A DNA stretch of 64,000 bases. Source: Flammeovirgaceae bacterium SG7u.111. Its GTDB lineage: Bacteria; Bacteroidota; Bacteroidia; Cytophagales; Flammeovirgaceae. The stretch covers positions 2,495,635 through 2,559,634 of the forward strand of contig CP139021.1 of the NCBI GenBank assembly GCA_034044135.1. Reading direction: 5' to 3'. Positions 11,801-19,908 of the stretch are shown here, piece by piece (within the stretch, counting starts at the first letter, position 1; each line of letters starts with the position of its first letter). The translations under genes and the position numbers were made by a program. The notes under the pieces were generated by a model, which was given only the letters and a program-made list of their open reading frames with translations, had not been told where the DNA came from and ran no database searches.

Positions 11801-11965
11801 GAGCTGGCTTGCATCTAGCCAAATAACATTTTCAGGTTGCCCATTTGCACCTGTACTATTACCTATACCCCCAGGTCCTGTTTGAGCCATGGTAGTCAAG
11901 CTTGATAAAAGTAAAAGCAGTATAATAAATATTTGCTTTGTGTGTGTTGTAGATTCGTTTAGCAT
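2822..11965 (-). CDS. Giant secreted surface protein with T9SS sorting domain (3047 aa)
   Basis: An N-terminal signal peptide (hydrophobic IFIILLLLLSSLTTMAQ) is followed by a LamG/concanavalin-like jelly-roll module (about residues 45-270, starting VIWLDAS and ending in a LSAKYGI phrase). Next is a very long stretch of short beta-strand repeats of the beta-helix type, rich in phrases such as LTINxGTL and in Asn, Gly, Thr and Ser. A recurring module with the core FP(I/V)GxxxxYxP occurs near residues 1290, 2280 and 2705. The end has a fibronectin-like module (LPVEFLSFEAVKN) and a type A T9SS sorting domain (about 2960-3047: YPNP, then GLYNIVLRDG and basic end KKVIVK). It is probably exported by T9SS and held at the surface or released as an adhesin or matrix protein. 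The actual ligand is unknown. It could start a few codons later, but the first ATG is kept. Confidence 0.9.
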   Translation of the reverse strand: MLNESTTHTKQIFIILLLLLSSLTTMAQTGPGGIGNSTGANGQPENVIWLDASQLSLSDGDGISSWSENSGNNFTFLTEAGLEPIFNANQVNGLPAAEFNSTNNRLVLNPFSSMPTAAISAFIVLNTNSNGQEALVSYNTSSEDNEFIMFYPKNVRVYIDGSNISSGADFSNGSWGILGTTWKSSDGDLVVLQDGDTVSTSSLKTGASISNGGSLVIGAEQDDLDGGYDANQNYEGQIAEIIIFNSELNNAQKNILNNYLSAKYGITLGANELYSGDDNGYDFDVIGIGKTADGSHELANSTGLILSPYNSSLDDDEYIIAGHNNTTNLVTADSLAAGIEQRWARTWYIEKTGSLGATITFDFGDGIDGKYPQNITNYALLKWDGAEYAEVTVDNITVNGDKLNFEVSDANLSLTGIYTVGTKDETNSPIEGGDNRTWYSYQTGNWNDPATWTADGAANPSYLNPSSEIPSATDNVVINISRNVTIQSTNNNITVSNVRVEGILDLTTSYGHDFTAIEGDGTIKMSGYNPGSGTEDNFPDGETTLFADSLVGGTVEVHGSGILLNQERVFNNLEFKLDNGADEAVLLSDYQINGYVSVDKGTLMINDNTSTTDLTIDVFGNFTVRGDNLNEGSLLTGEGNARHQLNLFSNFTNNKGVVKFTNRGAANYSTEATNGIVDVNFLHDTRDQILQCYGETVFYRIEIDKGTDATYTLQIDASQESYFKLYGYASHNHSDNSQLTSNDNAIGLLRGTLKIGPNVVIPKLSRASNYNISAAAAIWVDGGSVTKDEGTAIVPYGTAKITSGIFEALVNSGFTLRENGSLIVEGGILNTNQIRTSVLGAQHIGGYTQTGGTTNVLGGSTATGYYNFNLTFPGNVFSMTGGILHVVSPNSRGGIFINSDPGNINVSGGTVIMEIDNSNDFIVTSRAPFWDVEMRNTAGNTKWIKLNGGTAADGTSSPQTLANQPLVVKNDLTIESNARFKTMNADVYIGRNFTIEDDALYDDDQATTIFDGTEDGIFYIGDITEFKAGGANNSGGINAIIDDADFGFTDPVSSDCFGKWEYPLHNLTINKPGATLYLASKEPSKGVNPSGSNLSTFKTGSGKNVNSWSTNLIKVVNSFSLLDGTLDQMDPNYTGVGYSLTLYNADITNKGTVFTYEDGVTPKESLTKLINSNGVGDFTITTESDAIFGNIRLHSGDNIVSFTSDVHMKRIEYRYGKINLGANNLKIDILDINNISSQDPSTTNMFYTAGKASDGGLSLKVSYPVPTGYPSYVEYQTSRNSYNKPDQLYFPIGVSGKYTPVVITIDTTTLSDDGYVTVNPVEGELATVVQPTSSDVLTYYWRVRHSDFTTLPTLNSIVFTSKEADDPDGGATPSGLPATFGPGKVLDEQPYTRTNEVTGNISGYTITFNGDEGLGTTPFTLENANYTAGDPVRFTGSVKVYYTRDHGTSTGTAAREPRWDDINTWTSSDILIDANGDLVIDEKDWHDSRQPAAADYPKAGDVVHIGWVPWDDDKTSLRGRPHGVWVDNDTQECAIVNFTQMLDASGNPTDRVYRSNFQFRPTLCINGGSAVLNTGLVRGEGMFWNRYSDPDFTTMDFAEFAEEDSSYVVYETTADPATISLSPDAYPNLIVATNGWGQQDKDIIFDKNVVTNGNFEILGDINVILDNDATGDITVKKDLLFTEFDGAESSPSGGGGELLFDNSGTDRTVTVFGDIIMENNGAIIQVNSPNNTDVRSHQINLYGDYLQNTTSGGGMTLFTALDEDVINLSLLGDSSMTFNVTSGTTPELYRLIVNKTDSTVTSTFNSDFELNGETDQDAYKALELQSGRLILNHEDIAINLTTAGDEFQIPAGAGLEIQAGKAYVSGDDSGIYLDGLLRINGANAELNMDISDATNPGNGLGQNGNNYIEYSVSENAQLEIYDGLLTVGGQVRRGTASSNGVLKYVQTGGSVYVGKNNGDAEPTRGVFEILNYGSSFEHNGGSLALVKSNGSGTVGSLFLDPETYNLDGSTITIGDGSLSDNESFGINSTIPLANLVIDTATNLSASLYSNPLTINGELLNNGSLTASSLDLTLNADFINNGTYTGSSNTTYFYTESIQNYSGTGTADFYHLTKNGTGTLRTNKDITVNQTLTISDGTFDDQGHSVFAKGDVINDAIHTSTGGRGIVMNGTLTQTLSRSAYGTSQFGVLTISNTNGVEIPDGTGYTFQINNKLVLEDGILNIGGNLLEIGVSAAIENDLGNSDVTAFNSNSMIQTNSSFTDNGVRKNFPANYNAADFVFPVGEQKYTPALFNFSVGGNSSGSTAGSLTVRPANEYHPVIISDGVDNTAPQDIENVLQYHWLVGADNLTGFTADMELYYDQTSVLTNDPSYDEDDYYAARILDVNTSIEKFAPASIDEVNNVITFEFSSIGEAGISGDYFAGIDDAIPDAVTIYTTTKIGVVEDDVYDNPVPGGGAPQGAILVVESGHTLTFDIDDVKLYKTEIKAGAVLEIDATQGHRLGILTGNGTLRLKSNTNNVVMPAAYTTDFFSCDNESTLEYAGTGDYSILGGIPILYNLTLSEGGQRTLPSQDIIICNDLTLNGPDLTDLSDKKITVKGDIIYNAGTLDSGDGTFVLDGTTDQSITGATSGFTGTNSFANLEINKAAGDVNLGFDIDINDLGTLSLTNGIVRASTFRVFLNGSSVANGGSSSSFVDGQFSKEVFNGQDFEYPIGDANNYNPMSIYSATADEWVAQYININPSDEEASIENNDPDPGSVAVEVSQGEYWKLKHDINPTGTTSVEIGWNTNTGVSEYDKLLLMQWDRDEDASNKHWDVIGTSPIGSNSSGTIKSNSAVSFSTQYFTLGASDLVILPVEFLSFEAVKNRKTALLKWETTQEFNNSHFVIEHSTDGRSFAEVGDVDALGGISEINRYRFTMENPVNGTNYFRLKQVDNDGKFDYSNVLSLEYEIEEEKGDNVENPLGESVEFIAYPNPIPNYQVSLYATGFTPNAKVLLTVVDMMGKSHFKEIISLGESGNLSKSLNLPYSLPSGLYNIVLRDGKKTYSKKVIVK

Positions 11966-13145
11966 AGTTGTCGAACTATTTATATAACCTTTGATTAATA
12001 TTAATAACCTGTTTTTCGATATAATTTTAGTATGAGGTTCAATTAGGATGCCCTCAATTCCTATGATTTCAAGTTAACGGGGCGTAAGTAGGCTTATTGT
12101 TTATTATTCAGAAGATTACTTATGATAAATGCTGGATAATAGTAAAATAGCAGTTTATTATTTGGTTTGATAGGTGTGTTGAAAATTTTACCAAAATATT
12201 ACACTGATTTGGTAAAATGTATTTTGGTTTAACTGGCCAAGTTCAATATGCTAACGGCTATTAGAGTATTTAATTATTACAATTTTTTCACTTCTTATTG
12301 CAATTTCCATTACTTTACAAAGAGGTTAATAAAAATAGTTTTAGCTGTATAATAGCATGGGGCAATTATGATGTTTGGAGTTTGGCGAGCTATCATGAAA
12401 AACAATACTCAATGCATACAATGTTAAATATTTAACTGGCATATAAACAGTTACTTGTATGAGGATTTAGCCCCTTGCTAAATTTGATACTAGAAGTTTC
12501 TATCTGTGGTGAGGGAGTGTTTGTCGGATGCTGGTTTTAGGTTCTTTTTAGGAAAGATATATTTTTTGACTTTCACTATTTTCTATAAAAAAAGCTTATT
12601 CCTATTTTGGGTTTTGTATTAAAATACACTGTGGAGAGTCAGGTCTTTTAGTAGTGTTTTTTGTGATTTTTAATGAAACCTTACTTAAGGGCTCGAAAGT
12701 ATAGTGTGAACAAATGTAAACAGGAGTTTAGTTTGCCCAAATTGGGAATAATAAAATTATCTATGGAAGAAGTGAATTCCCTGTGAATGATCTCTTTATG
12801 TTAAGATAGGAATAGCTTTTTTTTTAATCTCTATCAGAAGTATTAATAGAAATTGCTGATTAAATATTCTGTATTAACCTATTTGTGTATATACTTTTTA
12901 AGTGTAAAAGCTGTTTTTCGAAATTATCAATTGAGAAAGCTAGTTGAGCGTATTTGGCATTGTTGTCCTGACATTGATTAGGAGCCAATTCTTCGGTGTT
13001 TTATCTCTTTCATATTTCAAAAAAGTGGATATACATATGCAATCACTACATTGTGCCATCTAAAATTTTATGGGAAGCGGTGACATATATCAACAGAAGT
13101 AGCGTATTTGTTAATGATTCTTAATAAGAAACAAACTTTGAATCC
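11966..13145. other. 1.18-kb AT-rich non-coding region between divergent giant genes
   Basis: No open frame of credible size or composition occurs here, and no tRNA or hairpin terminator was recognised. The stretch must hold the promoters of both divergent giant T9SS genes. I could not identify a convincing TAnnTTTG element close to either start. The length is unusual in a window where most gene gaps are below 400 bases. Confidence 0.6.
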
Positions 13146-16100
13146 ATGACTAACAACAACACTAAACTTCTGATCATCTTCATTTCCATTTTTTTATTTG
13201 GATATGGAGAAGCTTTGGCCCAATGGGTGCCTGGTTACACAAATAGGATACCGCTTACCATCAAAGGTGAGAATATTGGCGATGGGGTAGCCCCCGAAAA
13301 CCCTATAGAAGGGATTACCTTTCTTATTTCACTTACTGACGATGTCGGCTTTAGGTTAGCGGAGCTCGCTCACACTTCTTTTGCGGGAAAGGTACAACAT
13401 ATCAATGGCTTTGATATCATATTTGCTGAACCCGATGGAACAGTGCTACCCCATGGTACATTGGTCTATGATCGAACCAATGGCGATTTTAAAGCATGGG
13501 TAAAGCTGGGTCTTGTAGAAGAGCAAGACAAAACCTTTTATCTATATTATGGTAATCCAGGCGTAAGTGTCGATCCGTCCACTACAGATATTTGGGGAGA
13601 GGAGTACTTGGCCGTATTAGGTTTGGATGATGCGAATGCTGCAATAGGTGGCAATCCAGCAAACTTCAATGGTGACCTTAAAAATATAATAGATGCTTCT
13701 GGTAAAGGAAACCATGGGGTAAATAATGGCTATTTAGATGTGAATGGGCCTCATTTGGCAACTATAAATGGGAATGGCAAAATTGGTTCATCCCTTGCTT
13801 TTAATACAGATGAACAATCTGATGGGGTTTTGTTTGACCCAATAGATGTTACCAACGATTTGCCTCGTAATCAAATGACTATTTCTGCTTGGATATGGCC
13901 AAATGGAACGGGAGCAGGTGATGATGGTATTGAAGGAACGGGCGATGATCCTATAGCTGCTGGAAATGATGCAGGTTCTGACGGGCGAATTATCTCCAAA
14001 GCTAGAAATGGAACAGCCATTGCCGAACACGTTTGGATGCTTAATGTACAAGATGGTAGGTTGCGTGCTCGGATAATGACCGATGATAATGGTGTAGTTC
14101 AGCTTTTTGCCGATAATAATGAATCTAACCTTGTGCCAAATGAATGGAACTATGTAGCCTTTGTGTACGATGGTGAAAATATGAAGCTTTTTGAGCGCGA
14201 TCAGATGATCACTTCAGTCGCTCAAAATGGAGATATTTCTATCGATCCTGAAGCATTTGTTTCTATTGGTACTCAGCCTATCAAAAAAAATAATACAGAT
14301 CAGTGGATAACCAACTCGGACGATTACCGCTTTGATGGGATGATTGACGAAGTAAGGGTGGCTCAAGCGGTTCGCCCAGACGAATGGTTGGTTACTGAGT
14401 TTAATAATATCAATAACCCAGGTGGATCGATTGAAACCCCTGGAGGCGAAGAAATCTGTAATGCCGAAGGAGGTTCAGTGTTTCCTGCTAACTTGACCAT
14501 AGACCCTTTTGGTGAAGTAGATTTGACACTTCAAGGGTATTCGGGAGCAGGTACACCAACTTACCAATGGCAAATTTCTTATAATGGCGTTGATTTTACC
14601 GATATTCCTAGCGCCAGCCTTATCGATTACCACACCGACCCATTAAGCTCTACTACCTTTATAAGAGTGCTTACTACCGATGACGATTGTACCGTCGCCT
14701 CCGAAATGGCTCGCATTGATATTAATGCGCCTTTTCCAGCGGGGTGCTACCAATACAGGAAAAAAATCACCATTAGCAACGACTTGTTTTCAGGAAATGA
14801 AACGTTGACAGACTTTCCATTCTTGGTTGAGGTTACGGATAATGATTTGAAAGGAGTGTCTGGAAAAGTGTTGAGTCCCGAAGGGCTTGATATTTTGTTT
14901 ACCGCAGCCGACGGTTCGACCCCACTAGATTTTGAACGAGTTTCTTACGATAGACAAGAAGGGAGTTTTTCAGCTTGGGTGAAAATCCCTGCGCTCACCA
15001 ATGGGGTTCTCCCAGAAATATACATGTATTATGGAAACCTTTCTGAAACAGACCTTTCTACTACGGCTACTTGGTCAGCGGCTTATAAAGGTGTTTGGCA
15101 TTTAGATAGCCATTTAGAAAGTGCTACTGATGCTACCGACCGAAATGGATTGAATTTCGGGACAGTTAATACCGAAGGAATGGTTGGGGATGCCCAATTG
15201 TTCAATGGCAATGACTATATAAGTGTGGCAGATAATACTGATTTTAGGTTTACAGCGACCGATGACTACACGGTTTCGTTTTGGATGTATCAAGATGAGA
15301 AGCCTGGTGAAGAAATGGGGATTGTGACGAAGGCGGGGGAATCCAATGATTATTATGGTTTTTGGAACGAGGCAAATGACAAGTGGGATTTTGCCCAAGA
15401 TGGCCCTACCAATTACAATGCCCGCATCCAAAGCTGGCACTATATTATAATGGTACAAACAGGTGGTTCAAAAAAAGAACTGTACGTTGACGGGCAACTT
15501 TGGACCACAGAAGGGCTTGCTGCCGATGCTGATGGGCTTGGTGATTTGGTGTTTGGGGCAAATAAAAAGAATGGAGTCCAATTTGAAAATTACTTCTCTG
15601 GAAAATTGGATGAGATTCGTATTCAAAATAGGGCGGTAACGGCTGAATGGGTTGAAGCAGAGTACAATAATCAGCATACCCCAGAAGCAAGTTATACATT
15701 AGGTATTGAAGAGTCGAATGAAGATGTGAAAGGGGGGACAGCTGTGGCAGACGACGAATTTGTATTGGAAGGAGGGCAAACTACCATTAGGCTTTCAGGC
15801 CAATCGGCTGGGGCTATTCAGTGGCAAAGCTCAACTGACAATGAGACATTTACCGATATTCTAGGTGAAAACGGAACAATCTTGGAAACAGGTGCGCTAA
15901 CCGTCACCACATATTTCAGGGCGCTCATTGATATAAGTGAAATTTGTAACGAAGTAGTTTCTCGTTTGGCAGTGGTAGACGTGGGCGGTCCTTTCCTGCC
16001 ATGTTACCGCTTTAGAAAAAAGATTGCCATTGATGGGGATATGGTTGTTGGCAACGAGGTATTGACAGATTTTCCTTACCTATTTAAAATTACAGATGCA

Positions 16101-19100
16101 GATTTGGCTGCCAACGCTGGTAAGGTACACAGCCCCTTTGGCTATGATATAGCTTTTACAGCAGCGGATAGTTCGGCATTAGATTTCCAACTCGAAAAAT
16201 ACGATCCTTCAACAGGTGAGTTAGTCGCTTGGGTAAAATTACCTGCCATTTCTGCGGCGAACCCTCCTAGTATTTACATGAACTATGGAAACCCGACGGT
16301 AACTACTGACCAATCTTCCGATAATGTATGGTCGGGAGATTACGAAGCGGTTTGGCATTTTAATGAGAATTTGCAAGATGGGACAAGTAATGGGATTGAT
16401 GGAACAAATAATGGAACACAGACCCAACTGGCAGGTCATATAGGAAGCGCTCAGTATTTTGATGGAGCAGATGACTATATTGATCTTTCTGCGAATGCCG
16501 ATCTGAGCGATTTGTTGGGAGGAACGGCAATGGTTTCATTCTGGATGAAAACAACTCAGGCAGGAGCGAACAATCCAAAGTCTGCCCCTGGGCTTATGGG
16601 AATAACAGGTTCTTCGGAAGATATGTATTATGGTTATCTCGATGCCTCGAGCAGGGTTGGGGCAAGAGTAGGGAATGGGAAAAGTGCAAATAGTACCACC
16701 GTGGTAGGGGATGATGCATGGTATTTTGTAGTAATTCAGCGAGAGCATGTAAGTGGAGATATAAAGGTATATGTGGATGGACAGCTTGAAACTACCGAAA
16801 ACTCTGTTTCTGGAATTAAAGGTGAATCGTTTGATAAGATAGGGACAATCGAAAATTCGGGAGTTTTCTTTGGGGGCAACCTCGATGAGTTGCGGATTCT
16901 CAATATCTTGAAATCAGCAGAGTGGATTGGGACGGAGTATAATAACCAAGCTGATCCTACATCTACTTATTCTGTAAGCAAAGAATACATAAACCACGAT
17001 GTGAGTACGTTAGGAGGGGTTGCTTCGGCAAGTGATGACTTTATAGAAGCGGGCGAACAAGTAGATATTACCCTGATAGATTCAAATGGAGATATTCAAT
17101 GGCAGTTTTCATCGGACGGATCAACTTTTACCGATATTTCAGGGGAAAATGCGACAGTGCTCCAGAATGTGCCAGCATCTTCTGTGGTAGGAACGTTCTA
17201 TTACCGAGCTAAGGTGATCAGCGAAGGTTGCGAAGATTATTCTTCTATTGAAATATTACGAGTAATCGCCCCTTTTTCAGACGATTATGCGTTCAGGAAA
17301 TTAATTACGGTGAACCCTTCGGGAACTTGTGGAGACACTCCACTGCCCAACTTCCCTGTATTGGTAAATATCTCCGCAGACCCAGACTTGGTGCATTTTG
17401 ACGATGAGGTGAATGATAAGGTTTATACGTCCGATGGTTCTGATTTCGCCTTTACCGATGGCGATGGGGAAACAATTTTACCATACGATATCGAACATTA
17501 CAATCCTGCTACTGGTGAATTGGTAGCTTGGGTGAGGGTTCCGCTTTACGATCCGTTGAACCCAGCAGTTTTCTACTTGTATTATGGTAGCGAGTGCGAT
17601 ACAGATCAGCCTAGCAAAGCTACTTGGTACGATGGGTTTGAGACTGTATGGCACTTCAACCAATCCTCAGATGCAGATGGGCTTACCTACGAAATGCTAG
17701 ATGCAACAGGTTTTGAAAATCATGCAAATTCTGAAGGGGCTTCAGTTCTTTCCCAAGTAGATGCCAAAATAGGCAAGGGCATTGGGATGAACTTGGCGGA
17801 TGAAAGTGGTGCCCAGTATTTGTCGGTAGACAAACAAACTAATTTTAGTTTTACCAGAGATTTTTCTGTTTCGGCATGGGTAAAAGTAGCGGAAGCGAAC
17901 GGTGATGAAAGCATCATTACCAAAACCAATGGTGCAGATGTAGATAACCATAAGTTTTTCTTGGGTGTAAACAGCGACTATGAGCTATTGCTTAAAGCTA
18001 CCACCGAAACAGATTTTGTGGAAATAACCTCCTCTAACACTATAGTAGCCGATACGTGGTATTACTTGACGGCCACTTACGACGGCACCACGCTCAAAGG
18101 CTATATCAACGGTGAAATTGCCATTTCAACTCCACTTTCTGGGACCATGATCCATAGTGGTGACGATCAGGTGTTGATTGGGAAAACCTGGGACAATAAT
18201 TATTTCCAAGGAGAAATTGATGAGGTGCAATTTGCAAGTACAGCCAGAAGTGCCGATTGGATTTGCCATGCCTATCACAACCAAGCAAATGGCGGACTTT
18301 CTATTGGGTTTGATAACGAAGAGAACCAATATACATGGAAAGGTGGCGCGGCTGGAAATGAGACTTCTTGGGCAGCTCCAGAAAACTGGAGCGGTTGCCG
18401 TCTTCCTAGGGACGGGGGAAATATCATCATTCCAGAGGTAGACGATTATCCTGTGCTAGATATGGACCCAACTATTGGGGACTTGCTGATAGAAGAAAAC
18501 GCATTGCTTACACTAGCCGATAGGGTGCTTACTATCCAAGGTGATGTGGAAAATGAAGGAAGTATTGTAGCAGGTTCTAGCCAAGTGGTTTTCTCAGGGG
18601 CAGAAGAACAGGAAATAAGTAGTATTCAGGTGCTTGGGTTTTACAATTTCACTTTGGCAAATGCCGAAGGAGTTTCGTTGGAAACATCAATTTCAGTAGC
18701 CAATATTCTTAATTTATCTACAGGGCATTTGACCACAAATGGATACGAGGTGTTGATAGAAAACACAGGCACAAGTGAAGTAAGTGGGGCAAATGCTGAT
18801 AAATTCATTATTACCAACGGGCAAGGCACGCTAGCGCAAGAAGGCTTAGGCCAAGGGCAAAGAGAAGGGGATATCCTTTTCCCGGTTGGAACGGATACCA
18901 CTAGCTACACTCCACTGAGTATCGACAATTCTACAGGCACGGCCGACCGTTTTGATGTAGGTATTTGCGATGGTGTTTATAGAGAAGGGACTTGCGAAAC
19001 AGGAACTCAAATCACGGAAAAAGTGGTGTTGAAAACATGGAACGTGGCGGAGGAGACACCCGGTGGATCTGATGCGACCATTACTCTTGGCTGGGACGAG

Positions 19101-19814
19101 GGCGACGAAGCCGCTGATTTCAGCAGAGATGGGCTTTTTATGGCTCGCCATGCCTCAGACATGGTTTGGGATAATTTCCATACGGGTTCATTTATAACAA
19201 CTTCTCCGTTTTCCCTTTCGGTACTAGGGTTTTCAAGTTTTGGCAGTTTTGGTATAGGTTCTGACTTGTCCCTATTGCCAGTCAGGTTGCTTTCTTTCGA
19301 TGCAGAAGCTTCTGAAAATAGCGTAAGTATATCTTGGGAAACCATAGATGAGATAGGAGGGGAGGTGTACACAGTTCAGAAGTCAAGAGATGGGAAGATA
19401 TTCGAACCAATAGCGATCAAAGATGGAAGAAACCCGGATGGAGCACAAGCGGCGTACAAAGTGGTAGACAGCCAGCCTTGGAACGGAGTAAATTACTACC
19501 GTCTCAAGATTGAAGAGCCAGATGGAAAGGTTACGTTCTCCAAAATTGTTGTGGTAAATGCAAAATCAAATAATTTGTTGGTGGTGTACCCCAATCCTAT
19601 TACAACTGAGGGTTTGCATTATGACCTAAACGTTGATGGCCCTGTTTCTATAGAGGTTATCAATGCGGCAGGGCTAGTGTTGAAAACGATGCAATTCGAA
19701 GAAGTGCCACAAACAGACCGAGTGATTGATTTCAATAGTTTAAAACCAGGTTTGTACTTCGTTAGGTTCCATACGGCTACAAATACCTACGTGGAAAAAG
19801 TAATCAAAAAATAG
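13146..19814 (+). CDS. Giant T9SS surface protein with four DUF2341-LamG blocks (2222 aa)
   Basis: A signal peptide (LLIIFISIFLFGYGEALA) precedes four repeats of a DUF2341 domain starting near residues 30, 533, 951 and 1378. Each has a (Y/F)RKxI-like opening, an FAAADG-like middle, and a closing YxYYGN/S. Each is followed by a LamG/concanavalin-like domain (VWHF/VWHL, later FDGxxDY, GxLDEIRI). The first three blocks end in an Ig-like linker containing a QWQ(F/S)S-type phrase. Near residue 1780 a G8-like strand-rich segment (TWKGGAAGNETSW) and one FPVGTDTTSYTP module follow, the latter like those in the divergent 3047-residue protein. The T9SS sorting domain covers about residues 2140-2222 (YPNPITTEG ... 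GLYFVRFHT ... KVIKK). It is probably a carbohydrate- or cell-binding surface protein; no catalytic motif was seen. Confidence 0.9.
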   Translation: MTNNNTKLLIIFISIFLFGYGEALAQWVPGYTNRIPLTIKGENIGDGVAPENPIEGITFLISLTDDVGFRLAELAHTSFAGKVQHINGFDIIFAEPDGTVLPHGTLVYDRTNGDFKAWVKLGLVEEQDKTFYLYYGNPGVSVDPSTTDIWGEEYLAVLGLDDANAAIGGNPANFNGDLKNIIDASGKGNHGVNNGYLDVNGPHLATINGNGKIGSSLAFNTDEQSDGVLFDPIDVTNDLPRNQMTISAWIWPNGTGAGDDGIEGTGDDPIAAGNDAGSDGRIISKARNGTAIAEHVWMLNVQDGRLRARIMTDDNGVVQLFADNNESNLVPNEWNYVAFVYDGENMKLFERDQMITSVAQNGDISIDPEAFVSIGTQPIKKNNTDQWITNSDDYRFDGMIDEVRVAQAVRPDEWLVTEFNNINNPGGSIETPGGEEICNAEGGSVFPANLTIDPFGEVDLTLQGYSGAGTPTYQWQISYNGVDFTDIPSASLIDYHTDPLSSTTFIRVLTTDDDCTVASEMARIDINAPFPAGCYQYRKKITISNDLFSGNETLTDFPFLVEVTDNDLKGVSGKVLSPEGLDILFTAADGSTPLDFERVSYDRQEGSFSAWVKIPALTNGVLPEIYMYYGNLSETDLSTTATWSAAYKGVWHLDSHLESATDATDRNGLNFGTVNTEGMVGDAQLFNGNDYISVADNTDFRFTATDDYTVSFWMYQDEKPGEEMGIVTKAGESNDYYGFWNEANDKWDFAQDGPTNYNARIQSWHYIIMVQTGGSKKELYVDGQLWTTEGLAADADGLGDLVFGANKKNGVQFENYFSGKLDEIRIQNRAVTAEWVEAEYNNQHTPEASYTLGIEESNEDVKGGTAVADDEFVLEGGQTTIRLSGQSAGAIQWQSSTDNETFTDILGENGTILETGALTVTTYFRALIDISEICNEVVSRLAVVDVGGPFLPCYRFRKKIAIDGDMVVGNEVLTDFPYLFKITDADLAANAGKVHSPFGYDIAFTAADSSALDFQLEKYDPSTGELVAWVKLPAISAANPPSIYMNYGNPTVTTDQSSDNVWSGDYEAVWHFNENLQDGTSNGIDGTNNGTQTQLAGHIGSAQYFDGADDYIDLSANADLSDLLGGTAMVSFWMKTTQAGANNPKSAPGLMGITGSSEDMYYGYLDASSRVGARVGNGKSANSTTVVGDDAWYFVVIQREHVSGDIKVYVDGQLETTENSVSGIKGESFDKIGTIENSGVFFGGNLDELRILNILKSAEWIGTEYNNQADPTSTYSVSKEYINHDVSTLGGVASASDDFIEAGEQVDITLIDSNGDIQWQFSSDGSTFTDISGENATVLQNVPASSVVGTFYYRAKVISEGCEDYSSIEILRVIAPFSDDYAFRKLITVNPSGTCGDTPLPNFPVLVNISADPDLVHFDDEVNDKVYTSDGSDFAFTDGDGETILPYDIEHYNPATGELVAWVRVPLYDPLNPAVFYLYYGSECDTDQPSKATWYDGFETVWHFNQSSDADGLTYEMLDATGFENHANSEGASVLSQVDAKIGKGIGMNLADESGAQYLSVDKQTNFSFTRDFSVSAWVKVAEANGDESIITKTNGADVDNHKFFLGVNSDYELLLKATTETDFVEITSSNTIVADTWYYLTATYDGTTLKGYINGEIAISTPLSGTMIHSGDDQVLIGKTWDNNYFQGEIDEVQFASTARSADWICHAYHNQANGGLSIGFDNEENQYTWKGGAAGNETSWAAPENWSGCRLPRDGGNIIIPEVDDYPVLDMDPTIGDLLIEENALLTLADRVLTIQGDVENEGSIVAGSSQVVFSGAEEQEISSIQVLGFYNFTLANAEGVSLETSISVANILNLSTGHLTTNGYEVLIENTGTSEVSGANADKFIITNGQGTLAQEGLGQGQREGDILFPVGTDTTSYTPLSIDNSTGTADRFDVGICDGVYREGTCETGTQITEKVVLKTWNVAEETPGGSDATITLGWDEGDEAADFSRDGLFMARHASDMVWDNFHTGSFITTSPFSLSVLGFSSFGSFGIGSDLSLLPVRLLSFDAEASENSVSISWETIDEIGGEVYTVQKSRDGKIFEPIAIKDGRNPDGAQAAYKVVDSQPWNGVNYYRLKIEEPDGKVTFSKIVVVNAKSNNLLVVYPNPITTEGLHYDLNVDGPVSIEVINAAGLVLKTMQFEEVPQTDRVIDFNSLKPGLYFVRFHTATNTYVEKVIKK

Positions 19815-19841
19815 CAACCACGATTATCTCCATTGTATAAA

Positions 19842-19884
19842 AGTACGGCGGTCTTTCCTTGTGAGAGACCGCCGTACTGCTTTA
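19842..19884 (+). terminator. Bidirectional terminator between convergent T9SS genes
   Basis: A perfect 13-bp stem (AGTACGGCGGTCT with its complement at 19866-19878) and an 11-nt loop lie 28 bases after the stop of the 2222-residue gene and 31 bases before the stop of the convergent gene. T-rich stretches flank both sides, so it can end transcription from either direction. Confidence 0.85.
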
Positions 19885-19908
19885 TCAAAACTCTTTTTAG
19901 AGTTGGTT

